A stretch of 64,000 nucleotides of DNA, taken from the NCBI GenBank assembly GCA_030637025.1, contig DAOVVV010000008.1, positions 7,331 to 71,330 of the forward strand, written 5' to 3'. The translations under genes were made by a program, and so were the position numbers. The stretch comes from JAGLHV01 sp023143305 [NCBI: Clostridia bacterium]. Its GTDB lineage: Bacteria > CBDUZB01 > JAGLHV01. The notes below the pieces were generated by a model. That model was not told where the DNA came from and did not search any database. It saw nothing but the letters and a program-made list of their open reading frames with translations. The number at the start of each line of letters is the position of its first letter. Position 1 is the stretch's first letter. Positions 9,678-18,081 of the stretch are shown here, in pieces.

Positions 9678-10036
9678 GTCATTCCTGCGAAAGCAGGAAT
9701 CTAAAAAAAAAGAATAAACATGAGAGATTATTATATTTATATATTAGCCAGTAAAAAGAATGGGACATTGTATCTTGGAGTTACGAATAATCTTGTAAAA
9801 AGAGTATATGAACACAAACAAAACTTTGTAGAAGGATTTACTAAGAAATATAACATTCATAGTTTGGTATATTATGAACAGACCAATGATAGCTACAGTG
9901 CTATTCAACGCGAAAAAAGGATGAAAAGATGGAAGAGGGAGTGGAAGATAGAATTAATTGAAAGATTTAATCCTGGATGGAAAGATTTACATTATGATTT
10001 GATATAATTATGGATTCCTGCTTTCGCAGGAATGAC
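9678..10036. mobile_element. P-palindrome pair enclosing a GIY-YIG gene
   Basis: A P palindrome at 9681-9700 (preceded by GTC) and another at 10014-10033 (followed by GAC) face each other as an inverted pair. The only thing between them is the GIY-YIG gene: its start is 19 bp from the left palindrome and its stop 6 bp from the right one. The same P-pair arrangement without a gene occurs elsewhere in the window. This looks like an enzyme-carrying member of a short palindromic mobile family. Confidence 0.55.
9720..10007 (+). CDS. small GIY-YIG nuclease domain protein
   Basis: This 95-residue protein is a single GIY-YIG domain of the UvrC/YhbQ-like small type. Tyr5-Ile6-Tyr7 and Tyr18-Leu19-Gly20 stand in for the GIY and YIG strands, separated by the usual spacing. 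Arg28, His32 and Glu65 (in QREKRMKRWKREWK) fit the catalytic arginine, helix histidine and metal-binding glutamate, and the NPGWKDL tail is typical. The family cuts DNA; the target here is unknown. No partner domain is present. The ATG at 9720 has only a weak AAAAGAA ribosome site. It is tightly enclosed by inverted P palindromes, so a role in moving or maintaining those repeats is an inference worth testing. Confidence 0.85.
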   Translation: MRDYYIYILASKKNGTLYLGVTNNLVKRVYEHKQNFVEGFTKKYNIHSLVYYEQTNDSYSAIQREKRMKRWKREWKIELIERFNPGWKDLHYDLI

Positions 10037-10196
10037 AGAATGGAAAAAGGAATGACAGAATAAGAACAGGAATGACCCTCCTTATTCTCCGCCTCAGGCG
10101 GATGAGGCGGAACGGAGAGGCACGTAGAATAAGAATAGAATCAGTGCGGAATGATTTGCATTTTTGACATTACTAATATTTAGAGAAAGGATTGTA

Positions 10197-11273
10197 ATGA
10201 AAGCAATAATTGCTCTGGAAGATGGAACTATATTTGAAGGTAGTTCCTTTGGTGCATCCGGTGAAAGGACAGGAGAAATAGTTTTTAATACCAGTATGAT
10301 GGGATACCAGGAAATTTTAACCGATCCTTCCTATAAAGGACAAATAGTTGCTATGACTTATCCTTTAATCGGAAATTACGGAGTAAATAAAGAGGATTAT
10401 GAATCAATAAGGCCTTTTATGGAGGGATTTGTAGTTAAAGAATGCAGTCAGGTTACCAGTAATTGGCGGGCACAAGACAGTTTAATTAATTTCCTTAAAA
10501 AGCACAATGTTATGGGAATAGAAGGGATTGATACCCGCGCACTGACTAAACATATACGTGATAAAGGAGCAATGAAAGCAGTCATATCTACCGAATGCCT
10601 GGATAAGAGTTTTTTAGTGGAAAAAGCAAAAAAATCCCTCTCTTTAATTGGGAGGGATTTAGTAAAAGAAGTTGCTGCCCAAAAACCTTATGAATGGGAG
10701 AAAAAAGGGAAATATAAAGTAGTAGTTATTGATTGTGGAGTGAAATATAATATATTACGGGAATTGGCATTACATGACTGTGCGGTAAAAGTTGTTCCGG
10801 CTAAAACAAAAGCTGCTGATATATTAAAATTAAAGCCGGATGGATTATTGATTTCTAATGGTCCGGGTGATCCGCAGGGGGTTCCCTATGTAATAGAGAC
10901 AGCAAGGCACTTACTGGATAAATTACCTATTTTTGGAATTTGCCTGGGACACCAAATCTTAAGTTTAGCTATGGGTGGAAAAACTTATAAACTTAAATTC
11001 GGCCATCGGGGGGGAAATCATCCGGTGAAGGATTTAAAAACTAACAAAATAATTATAACCGTCCAAAATCATGGTTTTTGTGTAGATATAGAATCATTGA
11101 ACAAGGAAGTGGAAATGACCCATATAAATCTTAATGACCGGACTTTAGCCGGAATACGACATAAAAAACTTCCTGTATTTTCTGTTCAGTTTCATCCGGA
11201 AGCTTCTCCCGGTCCGCAGGATGCGCAGTATTTATTTAAGGAATTTATTGATTTAATTTCTTTTTCGGTCTAA
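10197..11273 (+). CDS. carA: carbamoyl-phosphate synthase, small subunit
   Basis: CarA hydrolyses glutamine and channels ammonia to CarB for pyrimidine and arginine synthesis. The N-terminal CPSase domain begins [14 protein letters not shown]. The C-terminal class I amidotransferase has Cys249 in [15 protein letters not shown] and His333/Glu335 in [13 protein letters not shown], so it is catalytically complete. I chose the ATG at 10197 because AGAAAGG lies 7 bp upstream and the protein then starts [11 protein letters not shown]; an upstream in-frame TTG at 10164 would add an unlikely 11-residue tail. Length 358 is normal. The TTTTTGACATTACT motif at 10161-10174, like an element C end, lies just upstream. 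Confidence 0.96.
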   Translation: MKAIIALEDGTIFEGSSFGASGERTGEIVFNTSMMGYQEILTDPSYKGQIVAMTYPLIGNYGVNKEDYESIRPFMEGFVVKECSQVTSNWRAQDSLINFLKKHNVMGIEGIDTRALTKHIRDKGAMKAVISTECLDKSFLVEKAKKSLSLIGRDLVKEVAAQKPYEWEKKGKYKVVVIDCGVKYNILRELALHDCAVKVVPAKTKAADILKLKPDGLLISNGPGDPQGVPYVIETARHLLDKLPIFGICLGHQILSLAMGGKTYKLKFGHRGGNHPVKDLKTNKIIITVQNHGFCVDIESLNKEVEMTHINLNDRTLAGIRHKKLPVFSVQFHPEASPGPQDAQYLFKEFIDLISFSV

Positions 11274-11290
11274 TTCCCCGCGGCTTGTGG

Positions 11291-11510
11291 TAGTGTCAAA
11301 AATTAGATGAAAGAATGTGAAAGGCTTACGATAAGTAATTAGAAAATAGGAGTATTTGTCATTTCCGTGTAAACGGGAATCCTTGAGTAAATATTAGCAA
11401 AAGAATAGATTCCTTCTTTCGCAGGAATGACAGAATAAAAAAAGAAAAAGCACTTATTTTAACATAAATGAAAAATCATAAACTAAATGTCAAAAATATT
11501 TGACATTACT
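11291..11510. mobile_element. element C copy between carA and carB
   Basis: TAGTGTCAAAAAT at 11291-11303 and ATATTTGACATTACT at 11496-11510 are inverted ends of a 220-bp unit. Inside is a decayed P pair (GTCATTTCCGTGTAAACGGGAA at about 11358 is shown in part; the right member ends GCAGGAATGACAG at about 11434). The unit occupies most of the 320-bp carA-carB gap. Confidence 0.5.
11486..11507. promoter_or_regulatory. perfect inverted repeat upstream of carB
   Basis: AATGTCAAA and TTTGACATT form a perfect 9-bp inverted repeat around a 4-bp AATA spacer, 86 bp before the carB start. It could be an operator, but it overlaps the right end of element C, so it may simply be the mobile end sequence. 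Confidence 0.35.
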
Positions 11511-11593
11511 TAGCTTGCGGTAGGAAGCTACGAATAAATAAAATAGTTGGGAATGGAATACAAATATAAACCTTTACATTAAGGACGATAAAA

Positions 11594-14500
11594 ATGCCTA
11601 AAAGAACAGATATAAAAAAGATATTAATTATTGGGTCGGGACCGATTATAATTGGTCAGGCCTGTGAGTTTGATTATTCCGGAACACAGGCATGCAAAGC
11701 ATTAAAAGCGGAAGGATACGAAGTTGTTTTAGTCAACAGTAATCCGGCAACGATTATGACCGACCCTGAAATGGCTGATCATACTTATGTTGAAGCAATA
11801 GTTCCTGAAATGATAGAAAAAATTATTGCCCAAGAAAAACCGGATGCCGTACTGCCTACATTGGGGGGACAAACAGCACTTAATGTGGCAATAAAATTAG
11901 AAGAAAAAGGTGTTTTTAAAAAATATAACGTAGAAATGATTGGAGCAAATTGTGAGGTAATTAAAAAGGCGGAAGACAGAAAATTATTTAAAAAAGCAAT
12001 GGAAAAAATTGGTATGGATTTACCGAAAAGCGGACCGGCGTATAGTTTAAACGAAGCTGAAGAAGTAGCGGTAAAGATAGGTTTTCCGGTGATTATTCGT
12101 CCCAGTTTTACCATGGGGGGAACCGGTGGAGGGGTGGCATATAATATTGAAGAATTCAAAGAAATGGCAATTAAAGCTTTAGATAGTAGTTTAATTAATG
12201 AGATATTGATAGAAGAGTCAGTAATTGGTTGGAAAGAATTTGAATTAGAAGTAATGAGGGATAGAAAAGATAATGTAATTATTGTTTGTTCTATAGAAAA
12301 TTTAGACCCTATGGGAGTTCATACCGGGGACAGTATTACTGTTGCCCCTATCCAAACTCTCACCGATAAAGAATATCAACAGATGCGTAATGCGGCGATA
12401 AAAATAATCAGGGAAATCGGGGTGGAGACAGGGGGGTCTAATGTACAGTTTGCGGTTAATCCGGAAGACGGAAAAATGGTAGTGATTGAAATGAACCCGC
12501 GTGTATCACGTAGTTCCGCTCTAGCTTCTAAAGCAACCGGTTTTCCCATAGCTAAAATAGCAGCTAAATTAGCCGTAGGATATACTCTGGATGAAATACC
12601 TAACGACATTACCCAAAAAACGCCTGCTTGTTTTGAACCGACTATCGATTACTGTGTAGTTAAAATTCCCCGTTTCAATTTTGAAAAATTTCCTTCCGCG
12701 AGTAAAATATTAACTACTTCTATGAAAGCAGTAGGCGAGGTTATGGCTATCGGAAGGACATTTAAAGAAGCATTGCAAAAGGCTTTGCGTTCTATGGAAA
12801 CAGGAAGTTATGGATTAGATAAAAAGTTCAACTCTTTAACCAGGGAAAAAATATCGGAGAAATTGGGAATTCCTTCCACGGATAGAATTTTTTATATAAA
12901 AAGTGCGTTGGATGAAGGTTTTAGTATAGAAGAAATTTACGATTTGTCGAAAATAGATAAATGGTTTTTATATAATATTAAACAAATTGCCGATTTGGAA
13001 GAAGAAATTATTAATTATTCCAATCAGGATAAGTTCCCTCTTGATTTATTAATAAAAGCAAAAAAATATGGTTTTTCCGATAGACAATTAGCCTTTCTTT
13101 TAAAAAAAGATGAAAGTTATATCCGCAACTTACGCAAAGAAAAAAATATTTTTCCTACATTCAGACAGGTGGATACCTGTGGGGCGGAATTTGAAGCGTA
13201 TACACCATATTATTATTCTACTTACAATGCAAAAGCTGAGGATAAAGTTTCGGTTTCCTTAAATAAAAAAGTGATGATTTTAGGTGGTGGTCCGAATAGA
13301 ATCGGGCAGGGTATAGAATTTGATTACACCTGTGTGCATGCGGCTTTTGCTCTGGGTGATGAAAAATATGAGTCAATTATGGTCAATTGTAACCCTGAAA
13401 CAGTATCCACTGATTATGACACTTCCGATAGACTTTATTTTGAGCCGCTGACCGTTGAAGATGTTCTGGCAATTTATGAGAAAGAAAAGCCGGAAGGGGT
13501 GATTGTTCAGTTTGGCGGGCAGACTCCCTTGAATATTGCTAAGGAATTAGAAAATAACGGAGTGAAAATTTTGGGCACATCACCGGAGAGCATTCATTTA
13601 GCCGAAGATAGAGAACATTTTTGTAAAAAAATGATTGTTCTTGGTGTTCCCCAACCGGAAAGCGGCATAGCCCGTTCATTGGAAGAAGCTGTTACTATTG
13701 CCGGAAAAATAGACTATCCCCTAATGGTAAGGCCTTCTTTTGTATTAGGCGGTCGAGGTATGGAGATTATTTATGATGAAACTATGCTGCTAAAGTATGC
13801 CCGGGAAGCGATTAAGGTTAGCCCGGAATATCCGATGCTTATTGACCGATTTCTTGAACAGGCCATTGAAATAGAAGTTGATGCTCTTTCCGATGGAGAG
13901 AATACATTTGTTGCTGCCATTATGGAGCACATAGAGTTGGCCGGTGTTCATTCAGGAGATTCTGCCTGTGCTATTCCCACCAGAACGATTAAAGAAAAGT
14001 GTTTAAGGACAATAGAAAAATATACAGTTCAAATTGCAAAAGAATTGAAGGTTGTGGGTTTAATGAATATCCAATATGCTATCTGTGATGATAAGGTCTA
14101 TATTCTTGAAGCAAATCCCAGAGCTTCGCGTACAGTTCCTTTTGTTTCCAAAGTTACGGGAATTCCTATAGCCCGTATAGCAACTCAGGTCATGTTAGGT
14201 AAAAAAATTAAAGATTTACCTGGGTTAAAAAAACATAAACTTCCTTATGTAGGAGTAAAAGAAGCGGTTTTTTCTTTTAATATGTTCCCCGAGGTGGATC
14301 CGCTGTTAGGGCCGGAAATGAGGGCTACCGGGGAGGTGATGGGAATTGCTGAAACCTTTGGACTTGCTTTCTATAAAGCACAAGAAGCTGCAGGCACTAA
14401 ACTTCCCCTGGAAGGAAATGTTCTTTTAACCGTAGCCGATAAAGATAAAAAGGGTTTGGTTTCCATTGCCCGACAGCTTAAGAAAATGGGGTTTAATATT

Positions 14501-14815
14501 TATGCTACAGGAGGTACCAGCTGTTTCTTAAAAGAAAAAGGTATAGAGAATATAACGGTAAAGAAATTACATGAAGGCAAACCCAATATCACCGATGCGA
14601 TTAAAAACAAAAAAATCAATCTTATAATAAATACACCTATTGGCCGCAGCAGCAAATACGATGATAGTTTTATTCGTATAAAAGCGATACAATATAAAAT
14701 TCCTTATATTACTTCATTAATGGCTGCTCAAGCTAGTGTTGAAGGTGTTCAAGCTGTAACTAAAGCCAAAAATTCACCTAAGTCCCTGCAAAATTATTAC
14801 ACGAAACTTATTTAA
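11594..14815 (+). CDS. carB: carbamoyl-phosphate synthase, large subunit
   Basis: CarB makes carbamoyl phosphate from bicarbonate, ammonia and two ATP. The protein is 1073 residues, the normal length. It has the expected two homologous halves, each beginning with a Rossmann-like motif ([18 protein letters not shown] and [18 protein letters not shown]) followed by an ATP-grasp domain with [12 protein letters not shown] or [12 protein letters not shown]. The last 140 or so residues form the MGS-like allosteric domain ([13 protein letters not shown]), where UMP or ornithine bind in relatives. AGGACGA precedes the ATG. The carA-carB gap is filled by repeats, so the two may not be on one tight transcript. 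Confidence 0.97.
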   Translation: MPKRTDIKKILIIGSGPIIIGQACEFDYSGTQACKALKAEGYEVVLVNSNPATIMTDPEMADHTYVEAIVPEMIEKIIAQEKPDAVLPTLGGQTALNVAIKLEEKGVFKKYNVEMIGANCEVIKKAEDRKLFKKAMEKIGMDLPKSGPAYSLNEAEEVAVKIGFPVIIRPSFTMGGTGGGVAYNIEEFKEMAIKALDSSLINEILIEESVIGWKEFELEVMRDRKDNVIIVCSIENLDPMGVHTGDSITVAPIQTLTDKEYQQMRNAAIKIIREIGVETGGSNVQFAVNPEDGKMVVIEMNPRVSRSSALASKATGFPIAKIAAKLAVGYTLDEIPNDITQKTPACFEPTIDYCVVKIPRFNFEKFPSASKILTTSMKAVGEVMAIGRTFKEALQKALRSMETGSYGLDKKFNSLTREKISEKLGIPSTDRIFYIKSALDEGFSIEEIYDLSKIDKWFLYNIKQIADLEEEIINYSNQDKFPLDLLIKAKKYGFSDRQLAFLLKKDESYIRNLRKEKNIFPTFRQVDTCGAEFEAYTPYYYSTYNAKAEDKVSVSLNKKVMILGGGPNRIGQGIEFDYTCVHAAFALGDEKYESIMVNCNPETVSTDYDTSDRLYFEPLTVEDVLAIYEKEKPEGVIVQFGGQTPLNIAKELENNGVKILGTSPESIHLAEDREHFCKKMIVLGVPQPESGIARSLEEAVTIAGKIDYPLMVRPSFVLGGRGMEIIYDETMLLKYAREAIKVSPEYPMLIDRFLEQAIEIEVDALSDGENTFVAAIMEHIELAGVHSGDSACAIPTRTIKEKCLRTIEKYTVQIAKELKVVGLMNIQYAICDDKVYILEANPRASRTVPFVSKVTGIPIARIATQVMLGKKIKDLPGLKKHKLPYVGVKEAVFSFNMFPEVDPLLGPEMRATGEVMGIAETFGLAFYKAQEAAGTKLPLEGNVLLTVADKDKKGLVSIARQLKKMGFNIYATGGTSCFLKEKGIENITVKKLHEGKPNITDAIKNKKINLIINTPIGRSSKYDDSFIRIKAIQYKIPYITSLMAAQASVEGVQAVTKAKNSPKSLQNYYTKLI

Positions 14816-14842
14816 AAAAAATCATAACTTACTCATATTTAT

Positions 14843-14970
14843 ATGTGGTAGCCGCAACCTTTAGGTTGCGTTATCGCCGGAGATTTTCCGCAGGCTACTT
14901 GTTCGCTCCGCCTCAGGCGGATTTGGAGGAAAGCCTGTGACTACCAAAAAGGGAGTTATGACACAGTCTG
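14843..14970. mobile_element. element B copy with internal hairpin insertion
   Basis: It carries the GGTAGCCGCAACC hairpin, a GCAGGCT...AGCCTGTGACTACC pair split by a CCGCCTCAGGCGG hairpin, and the B right end ACACAGTCTG at 14961-14970. It is followed directly by TTTGCAAGAATGAC, which resembles the second half of palindrome P. The left end is not sharp. Confidence 0.5.
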
Positions 14971-15120
14971 TTTGCAAGAATGACGCAGCAAGCTGCAGAT
15001 AATTAGACCCAAAGAGAAATTATTAAATTTCATTAAGTATAATTTAGCAGGCTTACAGTCTGCCATTATGTTTGGTGGAAAGATGAAAATATTGCAAGAG
15101 AAATTTGGGTGATTAAAAGC

Positions 15121-15149
15121 TTGACAATGTTACATTTAATATTTATACT
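15121..15149 (+). promoter_or_regulatory. sigma-70 promoter before the FMN protein gene
   Basis: TTGACA (15121-15126) and TATACT (15144-15149) are separated by 17 bp. The leader to the start codon at 15427 would be about 270 nt and would include the short frame at 15180 and element A. Confidence 0.75.
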
Positions 15150-15179
15150 AAGACATATTTTGAAGAATAAAATGGCACA

Positions 15180-15248
15180 ATGATGTGCATTATAAGGACA
15201 AAGGGGTCCGATATTAAAGGGGCACCTTTTATTTTTTTAAAGGTGTGA
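15180..15248 (+). pseudogene. 22-codon frame, possible amidotransferase start remnant or leader peptide
   Basis: From ATG at 15180 the frame reads MMCIIRTKGSDIKGAPFIFL and stops at TGA 15246-15248. A Met-Cys start followed by a beta-strand-like run resembles the N-terminus of class II glutamine amidotransferases, whose Cys2 is the nucleophile. Such a subunit accompanies stand-alone FMN glutamate synthase domains in archaeal-type systems. The frame overlaps a CACCTTT/AAAGGTG hairpin. It could equally be a leader peptide or chance. Confidence 0.3.
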
Positions 15249-15256
15249 AGTTAAAG

Positions 15257-15395
15257 AGTTCTGCAAAATACAATATTCTGTCATTTCGCTCTGCCTGAGG
15301 CAGATGATGCGGAATCTATAATGTTTTTAAATATCAATAGATTCCTGTTTTCGCAGGAATGACAAAAAAGATAAAAAGCTATTTTGCAGAAGTCT
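15257..15395 (+). mobile_element. element A copy 1 (139 bp)
   Basis: The left end GTTCTGCAAAATA (15258-15270) is the inverse of the right end TATTTTGCAGAA (15380-15391). Between them lie ATTCTGTCATT, a CTGCCTGAGGCAG hairpin, GATGCGGAATCTATAATG, an AT-rich turn and a complete P right half ending GCAGGAATGAC. A strong AAAGGAGG site follows 26 bp later, and then a start codon. Confidence 0.65.
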
Positions 15396-15426
15396 ATGTG
15401 AAGTTATTAAAAGGAGGAAAGGAAAA

Positions 15427-17016
15427 ATGAATTTACAACAACCAAATGCAAATGAAGCAATACAGACCTCAAACCGGTCAAGAAATGTTTCTCCGGTATC
15501 GGGACTTTGTACCCGTTGTATTGACGGATGTCGTGGTAACTGCGATGTTTTTAAAGCAACATTTAGAGGACGGGAAGTAATTTATCCGGGACCTTTCGGA
15601 GATATTACTGCAGGAGGAGATAAAGAGTATCCTATAGATTATTCACATCTTAATATTTTAGGATATGCAATGGGTGCGAAGGGACTTCCCGAAGGAGTCG
15701 AAGCCGGACCGGATACGGCAACTTTTCCGGCTGTAAAAACTGAAACCGAATATGGTTGGGACAAGAAAGTAAAACTGAAAGTACCTATTTTTACCGGGGC
15801 ATTAGGTTCTACGGAAATTGCCCGCAAAAATTGGGAACATTTTGCCATTGGGGCCGCAATTTCCGGGGTAACCCTGGTTTGCGGAGAAAATGTCTGTGGA
15901 ATTGATCCAAAACTCGAGTTAGATGCTAAAGGTAAAGTTAAAAATGCTCCTGATATGGATCGTAGAATCGAAACTTACAGAAGATTTCACGGCGGCTATG
16001 GTGAAATATTAGTTCAAATGAATGTAGAAGATACCCGTCTGGGTGTTGCCGAATATGTGTTAAATAAACATAAATTGGAGACGATTGAGCTGAAATGGGG
16101 ACAAGGGGCAAAATGTATCGGTGGAGAAATTAAAGTAAAAAGTATTGAAAGGGCATTGGAACTCAAAAAACGCGGGTATATTGTTACGCCGGATCCAACA
16201 GTTCATTCAGTGAAAGAAGCATATAAAGTTGGAGAAATTAAGGAATTTGAACGGCATTCCCGTCTTGGATTTGTTTCCGAAGAAGGTTTTTTGGCTGAGG
16301 TAGAACGTTTAAGAAAAATTGGTTTTAAACGTGTTACTTTAAAAACAGGTGCTTATCCAATGAGAGAACTGGCCATGGCGATTAAATACTGTTCAATTGC
16401 TAATATTGACCTCTTAACCATTGATGGTGCTCCGGGTGGAACAGGAATGAGCCCCTGGAGAATGATGCAGGAATGGGGTATTCCCACATTCTATTTACAG
16501 TCGATGACCCAGGAGATTTGTGAGAAGTTAACTAAAAAAGGAATGCGTGTTCCTGATATTGCTATCGCCGGTGGTTTTTCTACTGAAGATCATGTATTTA
16601 AGGTGCTTGCTATGGGTGCGCCTTATACAAAAGCTGTTTGTATGGGTAGAGCACTAATGATTCCCGGAATGGTAGGTAAAAATATTGGCCAATGGATGAA
16701 AGAAAACAACTTACCCAAAACAGTTTCTCAATATGGAAAGACAGCAGAAGAAATCTTTGTTTGTTATGAAGAGCTGGTTGATGAATATGGGAAAGACATG
16801 AAAGATATTCCATTAGGTGCTATTGGTATTTATTGCTTTTCACAGAAAATAAAAGTAGGGCTACAGCAATTAATGGCTGGTACCCGAAATTTTAAACTTT
16901 CAACTATTACCAGAAAAGATGTTACCGCTCTTACTCAGGAAGCAGCTAAAGTATCGGGAATACCTTATGTGATGGACGCTTATCGTCAGGAAGCAGAGGC
17001 TATTCTGGAAGGTTAA
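15427..17016 (+). CDS. FMN-binding glutamate-synthase-like protein
   Basis: This 529-residue protein is the central FMN domain of glutamate synthase without the amidotransferase or GXGXG parts. The core motifs LLTIDGAPGGTGMSPWRMMQEWG and IAIAGGFSTEDHVFKVLAMGA match the Glu_synthase barrel and its phosphate-binding loop. An N-terminal cysteine cluster, Cys28, Cys31, Cys35 and Cys39 (CTRCIDGCRGNC), probably binds an Fe-S centre. Relatives are annotated as archaeal-type glutamate synthase or as the FMN subunit of N-methylglutamate synthase. The electron donor and amine source cannot be read from the sequence. AAAAGGAGG precedes the ATG. A full gltBD is also present, so this is a second system. 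Confidence 0.85.
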   Translation: MNLQQPNANEAIQTSNRSRNVSPVSGLCTRCIDGCRGNCDVFKATFRGREVIYPGPFGDITAGGDKEYPIDYSHLNILGYAMGAKGLPEGVEAGPDTATFPAVKTETEYGWDKKVKLKVPIFTGALGSTEIARKNWEHFAIGAAISGVTLVCGENVCGIDPKLELDAKGKVKNAPDMDRRIETYRRFHGGYGEILVQMNVEDTRLGVAEYVLNKHKLETIELKWGQGAKCIGGEIKVKSIERALELKKRGYIVTPDPTVHSVKEAYKVGEIKEFERHSRLGFVSEEGFLAEVERLRKIGFKRVTLKTGAYPMRELAMAIKYCSIANIDLLTIDGAPGGTGMSPWRMMQEWGIPTFYLQSMTQEICEKLTKKGMRVPDIAIAGGFSTEDHVFKVLAMGAPYTKAVCMGRALMIPGMVGKNIGQWMKENNLPKTVSQYGKTAEEIFVCYEELVDEYGKDMKDIPLGAIGIYCFSQKIKVGLQQLMAGTRNFKLSTITRKDVTALTQEAAKVSGIPYVMDAYRQEAEAILEG

Positions 17017-17056
17017 TTTTTGGAGAAAAAACCTGAAATTGAAACTTTAATTTAAT

Positions 17057-17087
17057 CGGGGTAACTGGATAGTATTCGGTTACCCCG
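17057..17087 (+). terminator. GC-rich hairpin after the FMN protein gene
   Basis: CGGGGTAAC (17057-17065) pairs with GTTACCCCG (17079-17087) around a 13-nt loop. No strong T-run follows, so it is a likely 3' end but not a textbook intrinsic terminator. Confidence 0.55.
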
Positions 17088-17217
17088 GTAATATGTATAT
17101 TAAGATAGTAGACATTGATTTGTTTCCTCTGGTTGCCATTGTTTGTTTCTGACCGTTATTTATTAAATATTTTCACCTAAAATATAATCAATTCTTAGCA
17201 AGCAAAGGAGAAAACTT

Positions 17218-17931
17218 ATGAATTTGTTATTGTTTTTAGTTACTCTTATTGTATCTTTTATTGTGATAAAAATAGGTGCTATTGCTTTTCAATTGACCGG
17301 GTTAGAATGGTCTTTAGCTCAATTTCAAGCTTTATCCTGCTTTACCGGAACCGGTTTTACTACCAAGGAATCAGAACTAATTACCGGTAATCTTCAAAGA
17401 AGACGCATTGCTTCTGTTCTTATTATTTTGGGTTATGCCGGATTAGTTACCATAATTGTCACTTTTGCTAATTCTTTAAGGCCGTCTCCTACCTTTGATG
17501 TTCCTTTTTTATCCTCATTTTTTTCGCCGGGGGTGTTACCATGGATAAATTTCGTTATCATCATTATCTCTGTATATATTATTTATAAAATCGCTACTTA
17601 CGCTAAATTTACTAAACGATTAACCGATATTTTAAGAGCGCGTATGGTAAAAAAAGAAATTATTAAAGCGGTATCCTTTGAAGAATTAATGGTTGCTACA
17701 GGTGGTTACGGAGTATCCAGCATAGAAATTTGTAAGGGCAGTCCTATATTAAATAAAACTATGATTGAAGCGGCCTTAAGAAAACAGGATATTACAATTT
17801 TGGCCATAGAGAGAGCAGGGGAAATAATTCCTAATCCTTCTGCAAAAATTAAATTTCTTTTAGGTGATAAACTGGTGTGTTTCGGAAAGTTAGAAAATAT
17901 TAGAACTAAGCTGTGTTTAATCCCTGAATAA
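17218..17931 (+). CDS. membrane protein with C-terminal TrkA-C (RCK_C) domain
   Basis: The 237-residue protein has three membrane segments (about 1-24, 63-86 and 106-126). Between the first two lies a re-entrant-looking stretch, SCFTGTGFTTKESE at 40-53, similar to the pore loops of Trk/Ktr potassium transporters. A C-terminal TrkA-C domain spans about 152-237. Such domains bind ligands such as cyclic-di-AMP or nucleotides and gate cation transport. No complete Trk or channel core is present, so it may be a minimal channel, a regulatory subunit or a sensor. AAAGGAG precedes the ATG. Identification beyond the TrkA-C domain is tentative. Confidence 0.7.
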   Translation: MNLLLFLVTLIVSFIVIKIGAIAFQLTGLEWSLAQFQALSCFTGTGFTTKESELITGNLQRRRIASVLIILGYAGLVTIIVTFANSLRPSPTFDVPFLSSFFSPGVLPWINFVIIIISVYIIYKIATYAKFTKRLTDILRARMVKKEIIKAVSFEELMVATGGYGVSSIEICKGSPILNKTMIEAALRKQDITILAIERAGEIIPNPSAKIKFLLGDKLVCFGKLENIRTKLCLIPE

Positions 17932-17980
17932 ATTTCAAAAAACAATTAACCTCCCCACAAAAAGCTATGGGGTATCAATC

Positions 17981-18042
17981 AATGTCACTCCTGCGAAAAC
18001 AGGAGTCTATCCCTGTAGATTCCCTCCTTCGCGGGAATGACG
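17981..18042. repeat. P-palindrome inverted pair
   Basis: ATGTCACTCCTGCGAAAACAGGAG on the left is shown here only by position (about 17982-18005). It faces GATTCCCTCCTTCGCGGGAA at 18018-18037, which is followed by TGAC. The two halves are inverted, with about 12 bp of turn, giving the minimal doublet form of the repeat, with some decay. Confidence 0.6.
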
Positions 18043-18081
18043 CAGCAAGCTGTGGGAAATTAGCCACAAAAAGAAATTAAA

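Larger units (their letters stand above)
14816..15426. other. 611-bp repeat-rich gap with a strong promoter
   Basis: The gap contains a B-type repeat (about 14843-14970) with a GCCTCAGGC hairpin inside and the right end GTTATGACACAGTCTG abutting TTTGCAAGAATGAC, a decayed P half. Next come a promoter at 15121, a short gene-like frame at 15180 and a complete element A at 15257-15395, ending 31 bp before the next start codon. Confidence 0.6.

Noticed and set aside
10164-10196. Upstream TTG start for carA
   Set aside because: It has no ribosome site and adds residues not found in CarA; the ATG at 10197 has AGAAAGG.
11785-12159. Minus-strand open frame inside carB
   Set aside because: It is a mirror of the carB coding frame with no ribosome site and no recognisable family; the same applies to other long antisense frames (42063-42527, 61308-61892).
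15150-15256. Glutamine riboswitch in the leader of the FMN gene
   Set aside because: GGAC/GTCC and CACC/GGTG hairpins are present, but the conserved core of the glnA or downstream-peptide motifs could not be found.
15300-15320. TATAAT inside element A as a mobile promoter
   Set aside because: TATAAT is kept in most copies (TGTAAT in the 33970 copy), but no -35-like hexamer lies 16-18 bp upstream in any copy; it is better explained as part of the hairpin stem pairing with ATAGATTCC.
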